From: Pararhodonellum marinum
GTDB taxonomy: Bacteria; Bacteroidota; Bacteroidia; Cytophagales; Cyclobacteriaceae
Length of the DNA: 64,000 bases
Direction of reading: 5' to 3'
Assembly: GCF_015354735.1 (NCBI RefSeq)
Contig: NZ_JACEFJ010000002.1
Location: 372,001-436,000, forward strand
Position 1 is the first letter of the stretch; each line of letters opens with the position of its first letter. The position numbers and the translations under genes are program-made. Shown in pieces: positions 15,455-25,305 of the stretch. The notes below the pieces were generated by a model that had not been told where the DNA came from, did not search any database, and saw only the letters and a list, made by a program, of their open reading frames with translations.

Positions 15455-16921
15455 CTAAACATTTTCTAGGGTTTGAAAATGGGAATGGTCTTTTTGAGGT
15501 AAATTTGATTTTCCCATCAAAAACTCATCCACCCTTACTGCTGCTTCTCTTCCCTCTGAAATGGCCCAAACCACCAAAGATTGGCCCCTTCTCATGTCTC
15601 CCGCAAGAAAGACCTTTTTCTTAGAACTTGAATAATTTTTTGATTTGGGAAGACCGTTTTCCATGAGCTCTACGCCAAATGACTCGAGAAGACCATTTTT
15701 TGATGGCCCGGAATACCCGATGGCAATAAATGCCAAATCACAGGGAAGTGTTCTTTCGGTTCCCTCTATTTCTTCAAATTGCATGCTGCCATTTTTCTCT
15801 GTCCATGCTATGTCCACCAATGTCAGTCCATTTACTTGCCCTTTCTCATCCACAGTAAATTCTTTGGTCAAAACAGACCATGAACGCTCTACCCCTTCTT
15901 CGTGTGAACTGGAGCTTCTAAGGGTCATGGGCCATTCCGGCCAAGGATTGAGATTGGTTCTTTGCTTGGGGGGTTTTGGCAACAATTCCAATTGAAGGAT
16001 ACTTGCAGCCCCGTGTCTGTTGGAGGTACCAATGCAGTCACTTCCAGTATCTCCACCTCCTATTACTATCACATGTTTACCTTTAGCCGAAATCGGGTTT
16101 TCATCCAATTCCCCTGCTATGACCTTGTTTTGTTGGCCGAGAAATTCCATGGCAAAATGGACGCCCTTGCTATCATGCCCTTTAATTCTTAGTTCTCTGG
16201 GTTGAGCAGCTCCTGTGGCTAAAACAACTGCATCAAAATTTTGAAGGATGTTTTCTGCTTTGATATTAAACCCAACTTCAGTTTCAGTGGAAAAAATGAC
16301 ACCTTCTTTGGCCATGAAGTCAATACGCCGATCAATTACCCATTTTTCCAATTTGAAATCAGGAATGCCATAGCGAAGTAAACCTCCCACTTTGGCATCT
16401 TTTTCAAAAACAGTCACTTCATGTCCAGCCTGGTTGAGTTGATCTGCAGCCGCCAGTCCAGCAGGCCCCGAACCAATGATAGCCACATTTTTTCCAGTCC
16501 TTACTTTAGGATGCTTTTCTTTTACATGTCCGAGTTCATAGGCTTTTTCAGCAATATGTTTCTCGATCAATTCTATGGTAACTGGATCTTTGTTGATGCC
16601 CAGTACGCAACTGGCCTCACAAGGCGCCGGGCAAATCCTTCCAGTAAATTCCGGAAAATTGTTGGTGCTTCTAAGTATGTGGAAAGCATCCTCCCATTCC
16701 TTATTGTATACTGCGTCGTTAAACTCAGGAATTACATTGCCCAGCGGACAGCCTTGGTGGCAAAAAGGGATGCCACAATCCATACAGCGGGCAGCCTGTT
16801 TGTTTAAGGTATCCTCTTCTAGAGGTAAATAAATTTCTTTATAATCATTGACCCTTTGTTCAGGATCCCTTGATTTTTCCAGCTCTCTATTGTATTTGAT
16901 AAATCCGTCTTTCGATGCCAT
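15455..16921 (-). CDS. gltD: glutamate synthase (NADPH) small subunit
   Basis: Beta subunit of glutamate synthase, passing electrons from NAD(P)H through FAD and Fe-S clusters to GltB. The 488 residues are full length. The N-terminal Cys cluster CMDCGIPFCHQGCP starts near residue 41 and CPAPCEASC near 97, supplying the two 4Fe-4S clusters. The FAD loop GSGPAGLAAADQL is near 150 and the NADPH loop GGGDTGSDC near 289. Its ATG is one nucleotide after the gltB stop, so the subunits are translationally coupled. The order gltB-gltD is the common one. Confidence 0.96.
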   Translation of the reverse strand: MASKDGFIKYNRELEKSRDPEQRVNDYKEIYLPLEEDTLNKQAARCMDCGIPFCHQGCPLGNVIPEFNDAVYNKEWEDAFHILRSTNNFPEFTGRICPAPCEASCVLGINKDPVTIELIEKHIAEKAYELGHVKEKHPKVRTGKNVAIIGSGPAGLAAADQLNQAGHEVTVFEKDAKVGGLLRYGIPDFKLEKWVIDRRIDFMAKEGVIFSTETEVGFNIKAENILQNFDAVVLATGAAQPRELRIKGHDSKGVHFAMEFLGQQNKVIAGELDENPISAKGKHVIVIGGGDTGSDCIGTSNRHGAASILQLELLPKPPKQRTNLNPWPEWPMTLRSSSSHEEGVERSWSVLTKEFTVDEKGQVNGLTLVDIAWTEKNGSMQFEEIEGTERTLPCDLAFIAIGYSGPSKNGLLESFGVELMENGLPKSKNYSSSKKKVFLAGDMRRGQSLVVWAISEGREAAVRVDEFLMGKSNLPQKDHSHFQTLENV

Positions 16922-16922
16922 T

Positions 16923-19900
16923 TTAAACCAGTGTTTTTGAATGTTCCAAAGCTCTTTTCCGAAGAACTTCTTTATAGTCTCTAGGAATCACTTTGATAAA
17001 TTTGTCCTTGTTTTCCTCCCAATTGTCAAGGAAGGAGGTTGCTAGGGGACTTTGGGTAAAAGAAATATGGTTCTTCAAAGCATGCTTGATGCTGGCAAAA
17101 TCATCTTCATTGAGTGGATCCAAGTCAACCATCTCTGTGTTGATGCTGTCCGCATAGGATTTGAAGATGTAAGCAATTCCTCCACTCATACCTGCAGCAA
17201 AGTTTCTTCCTATTTCCCCCAAGTTGATCACCTCTCCACCCGTCATGTATTCACATCCATGGTCACCTATACCTTCCACCACAGTTTTTACCCCTGAGTT
17301 TCTTACGCAAAACCTCTCTCCACCTTTTCCATTGATATAGGCTTCACCGGAAGTTGCCCCATAAAAGGCGACATTTCCGATAATGATGTTTTCTTCAGCT
17401 TTATACTGGGCATTTCTACTCGGGTATACGATCAACTTACCGCCCGAAAGGCCTTTTCCAAAGTAATCATTGGCTTCGCCTTCCAATTCAAAGGTCACTC
17501 CTTTGGCCAGGAAGCCTCCGAAAGTCTGACCTGCCGACCCGGTAAATTTAAATTCTATGGTATCATCTGGCAGTCCCGGGCTACCGTAAATTTTGGAGAT
17601 CTCATTGGACAGCATGGCACCCACCGTCCTATCTGTGTTTTTGATTTCAAATTTGTCCCTTACAATATTGGCCTGCTCCAAAGCAGGTTTGGCAGTTTCT
17701 ATCAATTTGCGGTCAAGCACTTTTTTAAGCTTGAACTCCTGATCGATCTGTTTGAAAATGCCAACATGGTCTGGAACTTCCACTTTGTGAAATACCGGGC
17801 TTAAATCGAGTTTGTCCCATTTCCAATGTTCCAATTTCCCTACGGATTTAAGCACATTGCTTTGTCCCACCATTTCATCAATGGTTCTAAAACCCAAAGA
17901 AGCCATAATTTCTCTAAGGTCTTTGGCTAGAAATTGGAAATAATTGACCACGTGATTGGGATCTCCCGTAAAAAGTTTTCTCAATTCAGGGTTTTGGGTA
18001 GCGATACCCACAGGACAGGTGTTCAGATGACATTTTCTCATCATGATGCATCCTTCTACCACCAAAGCACCAGTGGAAATTCCCCATTCCTCGGCACCCA
18101 GTAGCGTGGCTATGGCCAAGTCTCTTCCGGTTCTCAGTTGTCCATCTGTTTGTAAAACCACCCTGCTTCGCAGGTTGTTTTTGACCAAAGTTTGATGTGC
18201 TTCAGAAAGTCCCAATTCCCAAGGGAGCCCGGCGTGTCGGATGGAGCTAAGGGGTGAGGCCCCGGTACCACCATCTGCACCCGAAATCAGAATGACATCG
18301 GATTGGGCCTTGGCCACACCGGCAGCCACGGTACCTACACCAGCCTGTGACACCAGTTTTACATTGATTCGGGCTGCCCGGTTTGCATTTTTTAAATCAT
18401 AGATCAATTGGGCCAAATCCTCAATGGAATAAATGTCATGGTGTGGAGGGGGTGAAATGAGCCCTACACCTGGTGTAGAATGCCTCACCTTTCCTATCCA
18501 ATCATCCACTTTGTGACCAGGAAGCTGACCTCCTTCACCGGGCTTGGCACCTTGGGCCATTTTGATCTGAAGTTCTACCGCATTGCTCAGGTAGTTGCTT
18601 GTTACCCCAAATCTACCCGAGGCCACCTGTTTGATGGCGGATCTTTCCCAATCTCCATTTTCCTTGATTTCATACCTGATCTCATCTTCACCACCTTCAC
18701 CACTGTTGCTTTTCGCACCGATCCGGTTCATGGCAATTGCCAAGGTAGTATGGGCTTCATGGGAAATGGACCCAAAGGACATAGCCCCTGTAGCAAACCG
18801 CTTCATGATGCTTTCTACAGGCTCTACTTCATCCAGTGGAACAGAGATACTTTTCTTAAATTCAAACAATCCCCTCAAAGTCAAGGCGTCTTTGGTTTGA
18901 TTGTTAATTTTCTCCGCAAATTTTTTGTAGAGGGAATAATCGTTAAGCCTAGTGGATTTTTGAAGTAAATGAATGGTTTCAGGGTTGAATAGGTGCTTTT
19001 CTCCTCGCCGTTTCCACTGATAGACCCCGCCCGATTCCAAAAGGGGAGAATCTGTCTCATAGGCAGCATGGTGGCGCGTCAATACTTCTTCTGCAAGGTC
19101 ATCAAAAGAAATCCCGCTGATCCGACTCACTGTTCCTTTAAAACAACGCTCTATCACCTCAGGACCCAACCCTATTGCTTCAAAAATCTGGGCGCTTTGG
19201 TAGGATTGAAGGGTACTGATACCCATTTTGGAAAGCACTTTTAAAAGTCCTTTACCTATGGCTACTTGGTAATTTTCAAATAATTCCCTTTGACTAAACG
19301 GTTTGGAAAGCATGCCTTTTTCATTGAGGGAAATCAGACTTTCCAGGGCCAAGTAAGGATTGATGGCGCTGGCACCATATCCAATCACCGTGGCGAAGTG
19401 ATGAGTTTCTCTAATGTCGCCTGCTTCTACCAATATGCCTGCTTTAGTCCTGAGGTTTTTTGCCACCAAGTGATGGTGTACAGCACCCGTTGCCAATAAA
19501 GAGGGAATGGGGGCAGTAGAAGGACTCGTATCTCTATCAGACAGGATCAACACATTCTTTCCATTGTATATGGCTTCTTCTGCCTCTTTACAGAGCCTGT
19601 CTAAGGCTTCCAATAACCTTCCAGGCTGATGGTCTGCGATAAAATGGGCATATAAGGTGGCTGATCTGTATCCCTCTTCTTCAAGGTTTTTAATCTTCTG
19701 AAGGCTCTCATTCAGCAAAACGGGCTGAGAAATGTGGATCTGTTTGGTATGTTTGGGGCTTTCCTCAAGAATATTGTGAGATTCTCCAATTCTCGTAAAC
19801 AAAGACATGACCAACCTTTCCCGAATGGGGTCTATTGGAGGGTTGCTTACCTGCGCAAACAGTTGTTTGAAATAATTGGAGATGTGTTGGCTCTGTTTGG

Positions 19901-21413
19901 ACAAAACCGCTAAGGGGGTATCAGCACCCATAGAACCCAAAGGTTCATAAGCACTGTCTGCCATAGGCCCCAAAATGATCTTTAAATCTTCCGAAGTGTA
20001 TCCAAAAACGGTTTGTCTTTTTCTCAGCTCCTCAGTACTGTAAGGTTGCAGCAGATTTTCAGGATCAGGCATCAACCGTAATTTCAGCCTTTGTTCACCG
20101 ATCCATTTGTAATAGGGTTTGTTTTTGGTGACTTTTTCCTTTACCTCATCATCATAGAGGATTTTTCCTTTTTCCAAATCTGCCACCAGCATTCTGCCAG
20201 GACTGATCCTACCCTTCTCTGTAATCGTAGCTTCCCTGATCGGCAATGCGCCAGCCTCTGAAGACAGTATAAGGCGGTTGTCATTGGTCACAAAGTAACG
20301 GAGAGGACGTAATCCGTTTCTGTCCAAAGTTGCTCCAAGGGTTTTTCCATCACTGAAGATCAGAGCGGCTGGACCATCCCAAGGTTCAACCAAGGAGGCA
20401 TGGAATTTATAAAAGGCTTTCCTGTCCTTGTCCATCACCTGATTGTCTTGCCAGGCTTCCGGGACCAACATCATCATCACATGTGGTAGGCTTCGCCCAC
20501 TCAAGGCAAGCAGCTCTACCATGGCATCCAAGTTGGCAGAATCTGAAAATTTATTGTTGGTTATGGGCAGTAGCTTCTGAATTTCATCATCCGAAAAATG
20601 GATGGATTTCATCAGACTTTCCTTCGACTTCATTTTATTCAAATTGCCCCTTATGGTATTGATTTCACCATTGTGAGACAAATAGCGGAATGGCTGAGCT
20701 AGCCTCCAGTTGGGGAAAGTATTGGTAGAGAAGCGGGAATGAACAATGGCAAGTGCGGAGGTGATCCGCTTGTTCTGCAAATCCTTGTAAAAAAGCAAAA
20801 CCTGATCAGTCCTCAACTGACCTTTGTATATTAATGTAAATGCGCTGAAACTGGAAAAATAAAAGGCATCATTCACCCCTGGAATGGATGAATTGATGAT
20901 TTTTGAGGCGTAGTTCCTCAAAACATATAGCTTTCGCTCCAAATCTAAACCCTTCAGACCTTCTTTATGAGAAACAAAAACCTGTTCAATAATAGGCATC
21001 ACCTCCAAGGCTCCCGATCCGGGAATAGTTTCATCAACTGGAACATCCCTGTATCCAATCAATTCAAAACCTAGCTCTTCGATGATTTTATTGAGAAGGG
21101 ATTTAGATTTTTTATGAAGTTGGTTGTTTTTAGGGAAAAAGGTCATTCCTATCCCATAAGTGTCTGGATTTGGTAGCGTGAATCCGGATCTTAAGGTTAC
21201 CTCCTGCAGGAATTCATGGGGCTTTTGGATCAAAATACCAGCTCCATCACCACTTTTGGGGTCACTGCCTCTACCGCCTCTATGCTCCATGTTACTAAGC
21301 ATGTACAGGGCATCACTGATCGTTTCGTGGCTTTTGGCTCCTTTTACATTTACTACCGCCCCAATCCCACAGGAATCATGCTCGAATTCTGATCGATATA
21401 GTCCTTTATTCAT
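16923..21413 (-). CDS. gltB: glutamate synthase large subunit
   Basis: Alpha subunit (1496 residues) making glutamate from glutamine and 2-oxoglutarate. Domain order is the usual one: N-terminal Ntn glutaminase with nucleophile Cys15 in HDSCGIG (a 14-residue propeptide would be removed), a central domain, an FMN-binding synthase domain with TGAMSFGSIS and SGEGGED near residues 860-890 and a Cys cluster (CxxxxxCPVG) near 1130, and a C-terminal beta-helix GXGXG domain with repeated Gly pairs. The 412-bp upstream region has room for nitrogen regulation, including a 20-bp palindrome at 21523, but no recognised operator. Confidence 0.97.
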   Translation of the reverse strand: MNKGLYRSEFEHDSCGIGAVVNVKGAKSHETISDALYMLSNMEHRGGRGSDPKSGDGAGILIQKPHEFLQEVTLRSGFTLPNPDTYGIGMTFFPKNNQLHKKSKSLLNKIIEELGFELIGYRDVPVDETIPGSGALEVMPIIEQVFVSHKEGLKGLDLERKLYVLRNYASKIINSSIPGVNDAFYFSSFSAFTLIYKGQLRTDQVLLFYKDLQNKRITSALAIVHSRFSTNTFPNWRLAQPFRYLSHNGEINTIRGNLNKMKSKESLMKSIHFSDDEIQKLLPITNNKFSDSANLDAMVELLALSGRSLPHVMMMLVPEAWQDNQVMDKDRKAFYKFHASLVEPWDGPAALIFSDGKTLGATLDRNGLRPLRYFVTNDNRLILSSEAGALPIREATITEKGRISPGRMLVADLEKGKILYDDEVKEKVTKNKPYYKWIGEQRLKLRLMPDPENLLQPYSTEELRKRQTVFGYTSEDLKIILGPMADSAYEPLGSMGADTPLAVLSKQSQHISNYFKQLFAQVSNPPIDPIRERLVMSLFTRIGESHNILEESPKHTKQIHISQPVLLNESLQKIKNLEEEGYRSATLYAHFIADHQPGRLLEALDRLCKEAEEAIYNGKNVLILSDRDTSPSTAPIPSLLATGAVHHHLVAKNLRTKAGILVEAGDIRETHHFATVIGYGASAINPYLALESLISLNEKGMLSKPFSQRELFENYQVAIGKGLLKVLSKMGISTLQSYQSAQIFEAIGLGPEVIERCFKGTVSRISGISFDDLAEEVLTRHHAAYETDSPLLESGGVYQWKRRGEKHLFNPETIHLLQKSTRLNDYSLYKKFAEKINNQTKDALTLRGLFEFKKSISVPLDEVEPVESIMKRFATGAMSFGSISHEAHTTLAIAMNRIGAKSNSGEGGEDEIRYEIKENGDWERSAIKQVASGRFGVTSNYLSNAVELQIKMAQGAKPGEGGQLPGHKVDDWIGKVRHSTPGVGLISPPPHHDIYSIEDLAQLIYDLKNANRAARINVKLVSQAGVGTVAAGVAKAQSDVILISGADGGTGASPLSSIRHAGLPWELGLSEAHQTLVKNNLRSRVVLQTDGQLRTGRDLAIATLLGAEEWGISTGALVVEGCIMMRKCHLNTCPVGIATQNPELRKLFTGDPNHVVNYFQFLAKDLREIMASLGFRTIDEMVGQSNVLKSVGKLEHWKWDKLDLSPVFHKVEVPDHVGIFKQIDQEFKLKKVLDRKLIETAKPALEQANIVRDKFEIKNTDRTVGAMLSNEISKIYGSPGLPDDTIEFKFTGSAGQTFGGFLAKGVTFELEGEANDYFGKGLSGGKLIVYPSRNAQYKAEENIIIGNVAFYGATSGEAYINGKGGERFCVRNSGVKTVVEGIGDHGCEYMTGGEVINLGEIGRNFAAGMSGGIAYIFKSYADSINTEMVDLDPLNEDDFASIKHALKNHISFTQSPLATSFLDNWEENKDKFIKVIPRDYKEVLRKRALEHSKTLV

Positions 21414-21825
21414 TTATATTTAAATTTAATAGGTCCGAAATAAGTTGCAAAAATTACAAAATAATTACCTTTTATTAAAATCTAAACAAAAAAATAAGTA
21501 TTTTCCTATCTACAAAAATACATTTCAAACGATTGTTTGAAAAATCCGTAATTCAGTAACTACCCTCCATTTTAAAAAAAAAATGTCAAAAAAATGTAAA
21601 ATCAGAAAAATGTGGTTAAAATTTGAATTAATTTTTTAACATTTTCATTAAAATACTACAAATCAAGTAAAATTCCTAATTGTTTTGCAGACTGAAAAAA
21701 TTATTTACTTTAATTTTTTAAAAAATTCATAATTGGCCTTCTTAAACTGTAATGTTGGAAATTTCAGATTTTTTGGTCGCCTTTGGTTTAGAAAACAATA
21801 ATTCCTTTACCCAATCATCCATTTA
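21414..21825. other. 412-bp AT-rich intergenic region between gltB and gldE
   Basis: No gene is convincing here; a short frame on plus (21752-21940) runs into the gldE 3' end and has no family character. The region is dominated by A and T runs. It must hold the gltBD promoter, but I could not find a full TTTG/TAnnTTTG pair. The only structured element is the palindrome at 21523-21542. Confidence 0.6.
21523..21542. repeat. inverted repeat upstream of gltB
   Basis: TTTCAAAC-GATT-GTTTGAAA: perfect 8-bp arms with a 4-nt centre, about 110 bp upstream of the gltB ATG. It could be a dimeric regulator site controlling gltBD or a weak hairpin; there is no T-run, so a terminator for gldE is unlikely. 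Confidence 0.4.
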
Positions 21826-23175
21826 TCAATCTGTATTATGGTTGATGTTTTTGGCTTCAGGGTCTTTGATGTGCACCTTGACCTTTTTTATTTTTTTGGT
21901 ATCTACAGCGATAATGGTAAATTCAAAATTTTCAAAATAAATCTTTGATCCGCTTTTGGGCAGTTTATTGTTTAATTCAAGTAATAATCCTCCCAAAGAC
22001 TCGCTTTCCCCTTTTACTTCATCGAAGACATTCAAATCCAATTCGAGCTTTTTACAAAAATCATTCAATGAAACTTTGCCTTCAAAAATAAAAGTCTGAG
22101 GATCAATTTCTTGGTATTTGATGTCCTCACCATCATCAAATTCATCATTTATTTCCCCAATGATCTCTTCAATCAAGTCTTCAAGGGTTACCAATCCTGA
22201 AGTGCCCCCATACTCATCTACAACTATGGCCATGTGAACTCTCTTTTTTTGAAAGTCTTTCAATAGCCCATCCACTTTTTTGTTTTCAGGGACAAAAAAA
22301 CCTTTTCTGATCAATTCTTGCCAATTAAAATCTTCCTCTTTCTCTATGTGGTTGAGGAGGTCTTTGATGTACAAAATGCCCTGTATGTGATCGATGGTTT
22401 CACTGTAAACAGGAATTCTTGAAAAACCGCTTTTGTTGATTTTGTCCATGAGTTCATGGAAAGTCATGTCAATGTCTACTGCGGTGATGTCCATTCTTGA
22501 TTGCATGACTTGTTTGACCGAAAGGGCTCCGAAGTTTACGATGCCTTTCAAGATGTCTTTTTCTTCCTCAGTGGTGCTCTCCGAAGTCATCTCAAGGGCA
22601 TGGTGAAGCTCATCTACTGAGAGGCTGTAGCCTTTTTTTTCAATCCGCTTTTCTATTACGTTGCTGGTTCGCATCAAAAATGAGGATAGCGGGGAAAGGA
22701 GGATGGAAAAGAAATTGAGGGATTTGGCCATTAATAAGGAAAAAGAAATCCTTGCATTGTTTGCGTATACCTTAGGCACAATCTCACCGAAAAACACAAT
22801 AGCAAAAGTGATACCTACAGTCTGTACCAATATCAAAGTTAGCCCCGAAGCGCTCGTCCCAAAAATTGACCAAGTCACAAATGTGGCCAAAGTGACCATA
22901 CCAATGTTGATTAGGTTATTGAGAATCAGGATCGTGCTTAAGAGTTTTCTGGGAGTTTCTACGAGTTTGATGACCAATTGGGCGTTGGGATCAACATCTT
23001 CTTTCAACGCCTTCAAATCGTCATGTTGGAGAGAAAAAAAAGCTACCTCTGATCCTGATACCAAAGCAGAACCCAACAGTAAAAGGATGAAAATCAAACC
23101 ATTTACCAAAAGATAGCTGGTTGAAACCTGCGAAATTTCAACCAGCAAAGTAATACTCGGGTAGGGGTCGTCCAT
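21826..23175 (-). CDS. gldE: gliding-motility-associated protein GldE (CNNM/HlyC-CorC family)
   Basis: Membrane protein of 449 residues. Three to four transmembrane segments at about 20-165 form a CNNM/DUF21 domain, followed by paired CBS domains (about 210-335, including VMQSRMDITAVD and VHMAIVVDEYGGTSGLVTLEDLIEEIIG) and a CorC/HlyC C-terminal domain (about 345-430). Without context it would be called a CorC-type Mg/Co efflux-linked protein; placement after mutY and ssb is the conserved position of gldE in Bacteroidota. GldD, which normally follows, is absent, so involvement in gliding is uncertain. Confidence 0.82.
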   Translation of the reverse strand: MDDPYPSITLLVEISQVSTSYLLVNGLIFILLLLGSALVSGSEVAFFSLQHDDLKALKEDVDPNAQLVIKLVETPRKLLSTILILNNLINIGMVTLATFVTWSIFGTSASGLTLILVQTVGITFAIVFFGEIVPKVYANNARISFSLLMAKSLNFFSILLSPLSSFLMRTSNVIEKRIEKKGYSLSVDELHHALEMTSESTTEEEKDILKGIVNFGALSVKQVMQSRMDITAVDIDMTFHELMDKINKSGFSRIPVYSETIDHIQGILYIKDLLNHIEKEEDFNWQELIRKGFFVPENKKVDGLLKDFQKKRVHMAIVVDEYGGTSGLVTLEDLIEEIIGEINDEFDDGEDIKYQEIDPQTFIFEGKVSLNDFCKKLELDLNVFDEVKGESESLGGLLLELNNKLPKSGSKIYFENFEFTIIAVDTKKIKKVKVHIKDPEAKNINHNTD

Positions 23176-23237
23176 TAATTCAAATTAAGATTGCTGCAAA
23201 ATTAACTATTTATCCATGAATTCTCCCTTTTTTAAAT

Positions 23238-23693
23238 TTAGAAAGGGAGGTCGTCCCCATCGTCATCCATGGCTCCTGAGGAGCCGGAAGGCATACTTGC
23301 TCCTTGCTGTGCAGGGGCAGAACTTCCCATATTGCCACTGTTTCCAGAATTACCACTTTCACTTTTGCCATCTAGCATGGTCATGTTGATCACACGGATT
23401 CTGATTTTTTTCCGGTTATTGCCCTGCTCGTCCTGCCATGTATCAGACTTTATTTTTCCCTCGGCATAGATTTTACTGCCCTTTTTTAGGTATTGTTCCG
23501 CAATTTTTGCCAAGCCATCCCAAAGCTCCAAGTCATGCCATTCTGTGTTTTCTATGCGATTACCTGAGCGGTCTTTGTAGGTTTCTGTGGTAGCCAATCT
23601 AAGGTTAGCCACGACCTTATCTCCTTCCAGGTACTTTACTTCTGGGTCTGCTCCTAAATTTCCGATTAAAATAACTTTATTTACTCCTGCCAT
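23238..23693 (-). CDS. ssb: single-stranded DNA-binding protein
   Basis: OB-fold protein of 151 residues coating single-stranded DNA in replication and repair. The N-terminal MAGVNKVILIGNLGADPEVKY is the SSB hallmark. The OB fold covers residues 1-108, followed by a Gly/Ser/Asn/Ala/Gln-rich flexible linker and the acidic protein-docking tip DDDGDDLPF. It lies between mutY and gldE, 51 bp downstream of mutY, consistent with an operon. Housekeeping SSB is the expected role. Confidence 0.96.
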   Translation of the reverse strand: MAGVNKVILIGNLGADPEVKYLEGDKVVANLRLATTETYKDRSGNRIENTEWHDLELWDGLAKIAEQYLKKGSKIYAEGKIKSDTWQDEQGNNRKKIRIRVINMTMLDGKSESGNSGNSGNMGSSAPAQQGASMPSGSSGAMDDDGDDLPF

Positions 23694-23744
23694 ACTGTGA
23701 TTAAGGTTTATGTTGAAAAAAAAGTTGATAGTTAAAATTACACA

Positions 23745-24818
23745 TTATTTCTGATCGTTCAAAAAGTTTACAATTAGTTTAGGCTTTCCCAGACTTTCCA
23801 GTTTTTCATTGTTTACCAATAACAGGCCGGCCGATTCTGACCATTTTTTTAAACTCTTCAGCCTTGATTGATTTACCTTTATATGGACGAAATTGGCCTG
23901 AATTCTTTGGTGGGTCAACAGGTGTCTGTATGACGATTCAGGATTGAAATAGACATTAGGATCCAAATTTAGGAGTGAGTGGAAAATTTGGCTTGACTCA
24001 AAATCCACACTCAAATTGTTTGACATTTCTTCCAATGGAAAATCATGTAATCCTTGCCAAATGTCCCCAGCCTCCCGGTGACGGACTATTGTAAAATCCG
24101 CACAGGTAATGTAAAAATACATAAAATGACGATGGCTGATTTTGATCCGTTTTTCTTTTACCGGAAATTGAGAGACCATATTTTTTTGGAATGCAAAACA
24201 TCCAGGAGCCAAAGGGCAACTAGGGCAATCAGGATTTTTTGGAACACATTGAAGGGCGCCAAATTCCATGATGGCTTGATTAAATTCATCGGGTCTTTCC
24301 TTTGAGATGGCTTGGTTTACCAGATCTTCAAAGACTTTCCTTCCGGAAGCACTACCGATATCTTCAGAAATTCCGAAATACCGGCTAATGACCCTGAAAA
24401 CATTGCCATCCACTACTCCCATTGGTTCCAAAAAAGCAAAGGAAGCAATGGCTGCGGCGGTATATCGGCCGATGCCTTTCAGTTGGAGCAGTTTTTCAAA
24501 AGAATCCGGGAAATTTCCGTTATGCCTGCTGACTACTTCTTTGGCGCAGGCATGCAGATTCCTGGCACGGCTATAATAACCCAATCCCTGCCAAAGACGC
24601 ATAATCTCTTCTTCAGGGGCACAGGCCAAGTCTTGTACAGTAGGATATTTATGGATAAATCGCTCAAAATAGGGTAGACCTTGAGCAACCCGGGTTTGTT
24701 GTAAAATTATTTCAGCCAGCCAAATTTTATAAGGGTCTTTTATATCTCTCCAAGGTAATTCACGTTTATGATTGGGATACCAACCTAACAACACTTGGGT
24801 AAATCGATTGAAATTCAA
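23745..24818 (-). CDS. mutY: A/G-specific adenine glycosylase
   Basis: Base-excision repair enzyme removing adenine opposite 8-oxoguanine. The 357 residues comprise an HhH-GPD domain (about 25-190; LKGIGRYTAAAIASFAF is the helix-hairpin-helix, and the catalytic Asp follows in VVDGNVFRV), a 4Fe-4S loop (CVPKNPDCPSCPLAPGC, near 191-207) and a C-terminal NUDIX-like 8-oxoG recognition domain with the SHRHFMYFYIT linker. The only reasonable start is a TTG at 24818, because ATG codons upstream are out of frame. It is divergent from the HU gene across 157 bp. Confidence 0.95.
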   Translation of the reverse strand: MNFNRFTQVLLGWYPNHKRELPWRDIKDPYKIWLAEIILQQTRVAQGLPYFERFIHKYPTVQDLACAPEEEIMRLWQGLGYYSRARNLHACAKEVVSRHNGNFPDSFEKLLQLKGIGRYTAAAIASFAFLEPMGVVDGNVFRVISRYFGISEDIGSASGRKVFEDLVNQAISKERPDEFNQAIMEFGALQCVPKNPDCPSCPLAPGCFAFQKNMVSQFPVKEKRIKISHRHFMYFYITCADFTIVRHREAGDIWQGLHDFPLEEMSNNLSVDFESSQIFHSLLNLDPNVYFNPESSYRHLLTHQRIQANFVHIKVNQSRLKSLKKWSESAGLLLVNNEKLESLGKPKLIVNFLNDQK

Positions 24819-24876
24819 AACATTAGAAAATTTAAATTGAAAATATCTTTCATCAAATGACGCTAATTTTAGTCAA

Positions 24877-24911
24877 TTTGTTTTTAATTTGAAATGCTTG
24901 GTGTAAATTTG
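24877..24911 (+). promoter_or_regulatory. promoter of the HU gene
   Basis: TTTG (24877-24880), 23 nt, then TAAATTTG (24904-24911), a full -7 match. The spacer is at the long end of the range. The leader to the GTG at 24976 would be about 58 nt. Confidence 0.5.
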
Positions 24912-24975
24912 CAGTCCCAAAATGAGTTGGTTAATAGGTTGTTAGGCTTATTTGATAATTTAAATTTAAAACACA

Positions 24976-25284
24976 GTGACTAAAGCAGAAGTAATCACCA
25001 AAATTTCGGACAAGACAGGAATTCAGAAAGATGATGTGACGCAGACCATCGAGGCCTTTTTCAAGGTAGTAAAAGAATCCATGTCAGAGGGAGAGAACAT
25101 TTACGTGAGAGGATTTGGTAGCTTCATCAACAAGAAGAGAGCTAAAAAAATCGCCCGTAACATTTCCAAGAACACTGCGATTGTAATCGATGAGCACTAT
25201 GTACCGGCCTTCAAGCCATCCAAAGTATTCGTGGAAAAAATCAAAAACAGCAAAAAAATCAAAGAATTCGTTCCTCAGGACTAA
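24976..25284 (+). CDS. hup: HU-family DNA-binding protein
   Basis: Histone-like nucleoid protein of 102 residues that bends DNA as a dimer. The helical half (MTKAEVITKISDKTGIQKDD) is followed by the beta-arm region with VRGFGSFINKKRA, where GFGSF is the HU/IHF signature. The C-terminus has a short extension (VEKIKNSKKIKEFVPQD) beyond the normal 90-residue body. Translation starts at GTG 24976; there is no ATG in frame nearby. It lies in the conserved hup / mutY-ssb-gldE neighbourhood. Confidence 0.94.
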   Translation: MTKAEVITKISDKTGIQKDDVTQTIEAFFKVVKESMSEGENIYVRGFGSFINKKRAKKIARNISKNTAIVIDEHYVPAFKPSKVFVEKIKNSKKIKEFVPQD

Positions 25285-25305
25285 TTCTGGGAACTTACTT
25301 CCTTT

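Noticed and set aside
18480-18968. 162-residue plus-strand ORF inside gltB
   Set aside because: Antisense of conserved FMN-domain coding sequence; no family character.
21752-21940. 62-residue plus ORF before gldE
   Set aside because: Overlaps the gldE 3' end antisense and has poor composition.
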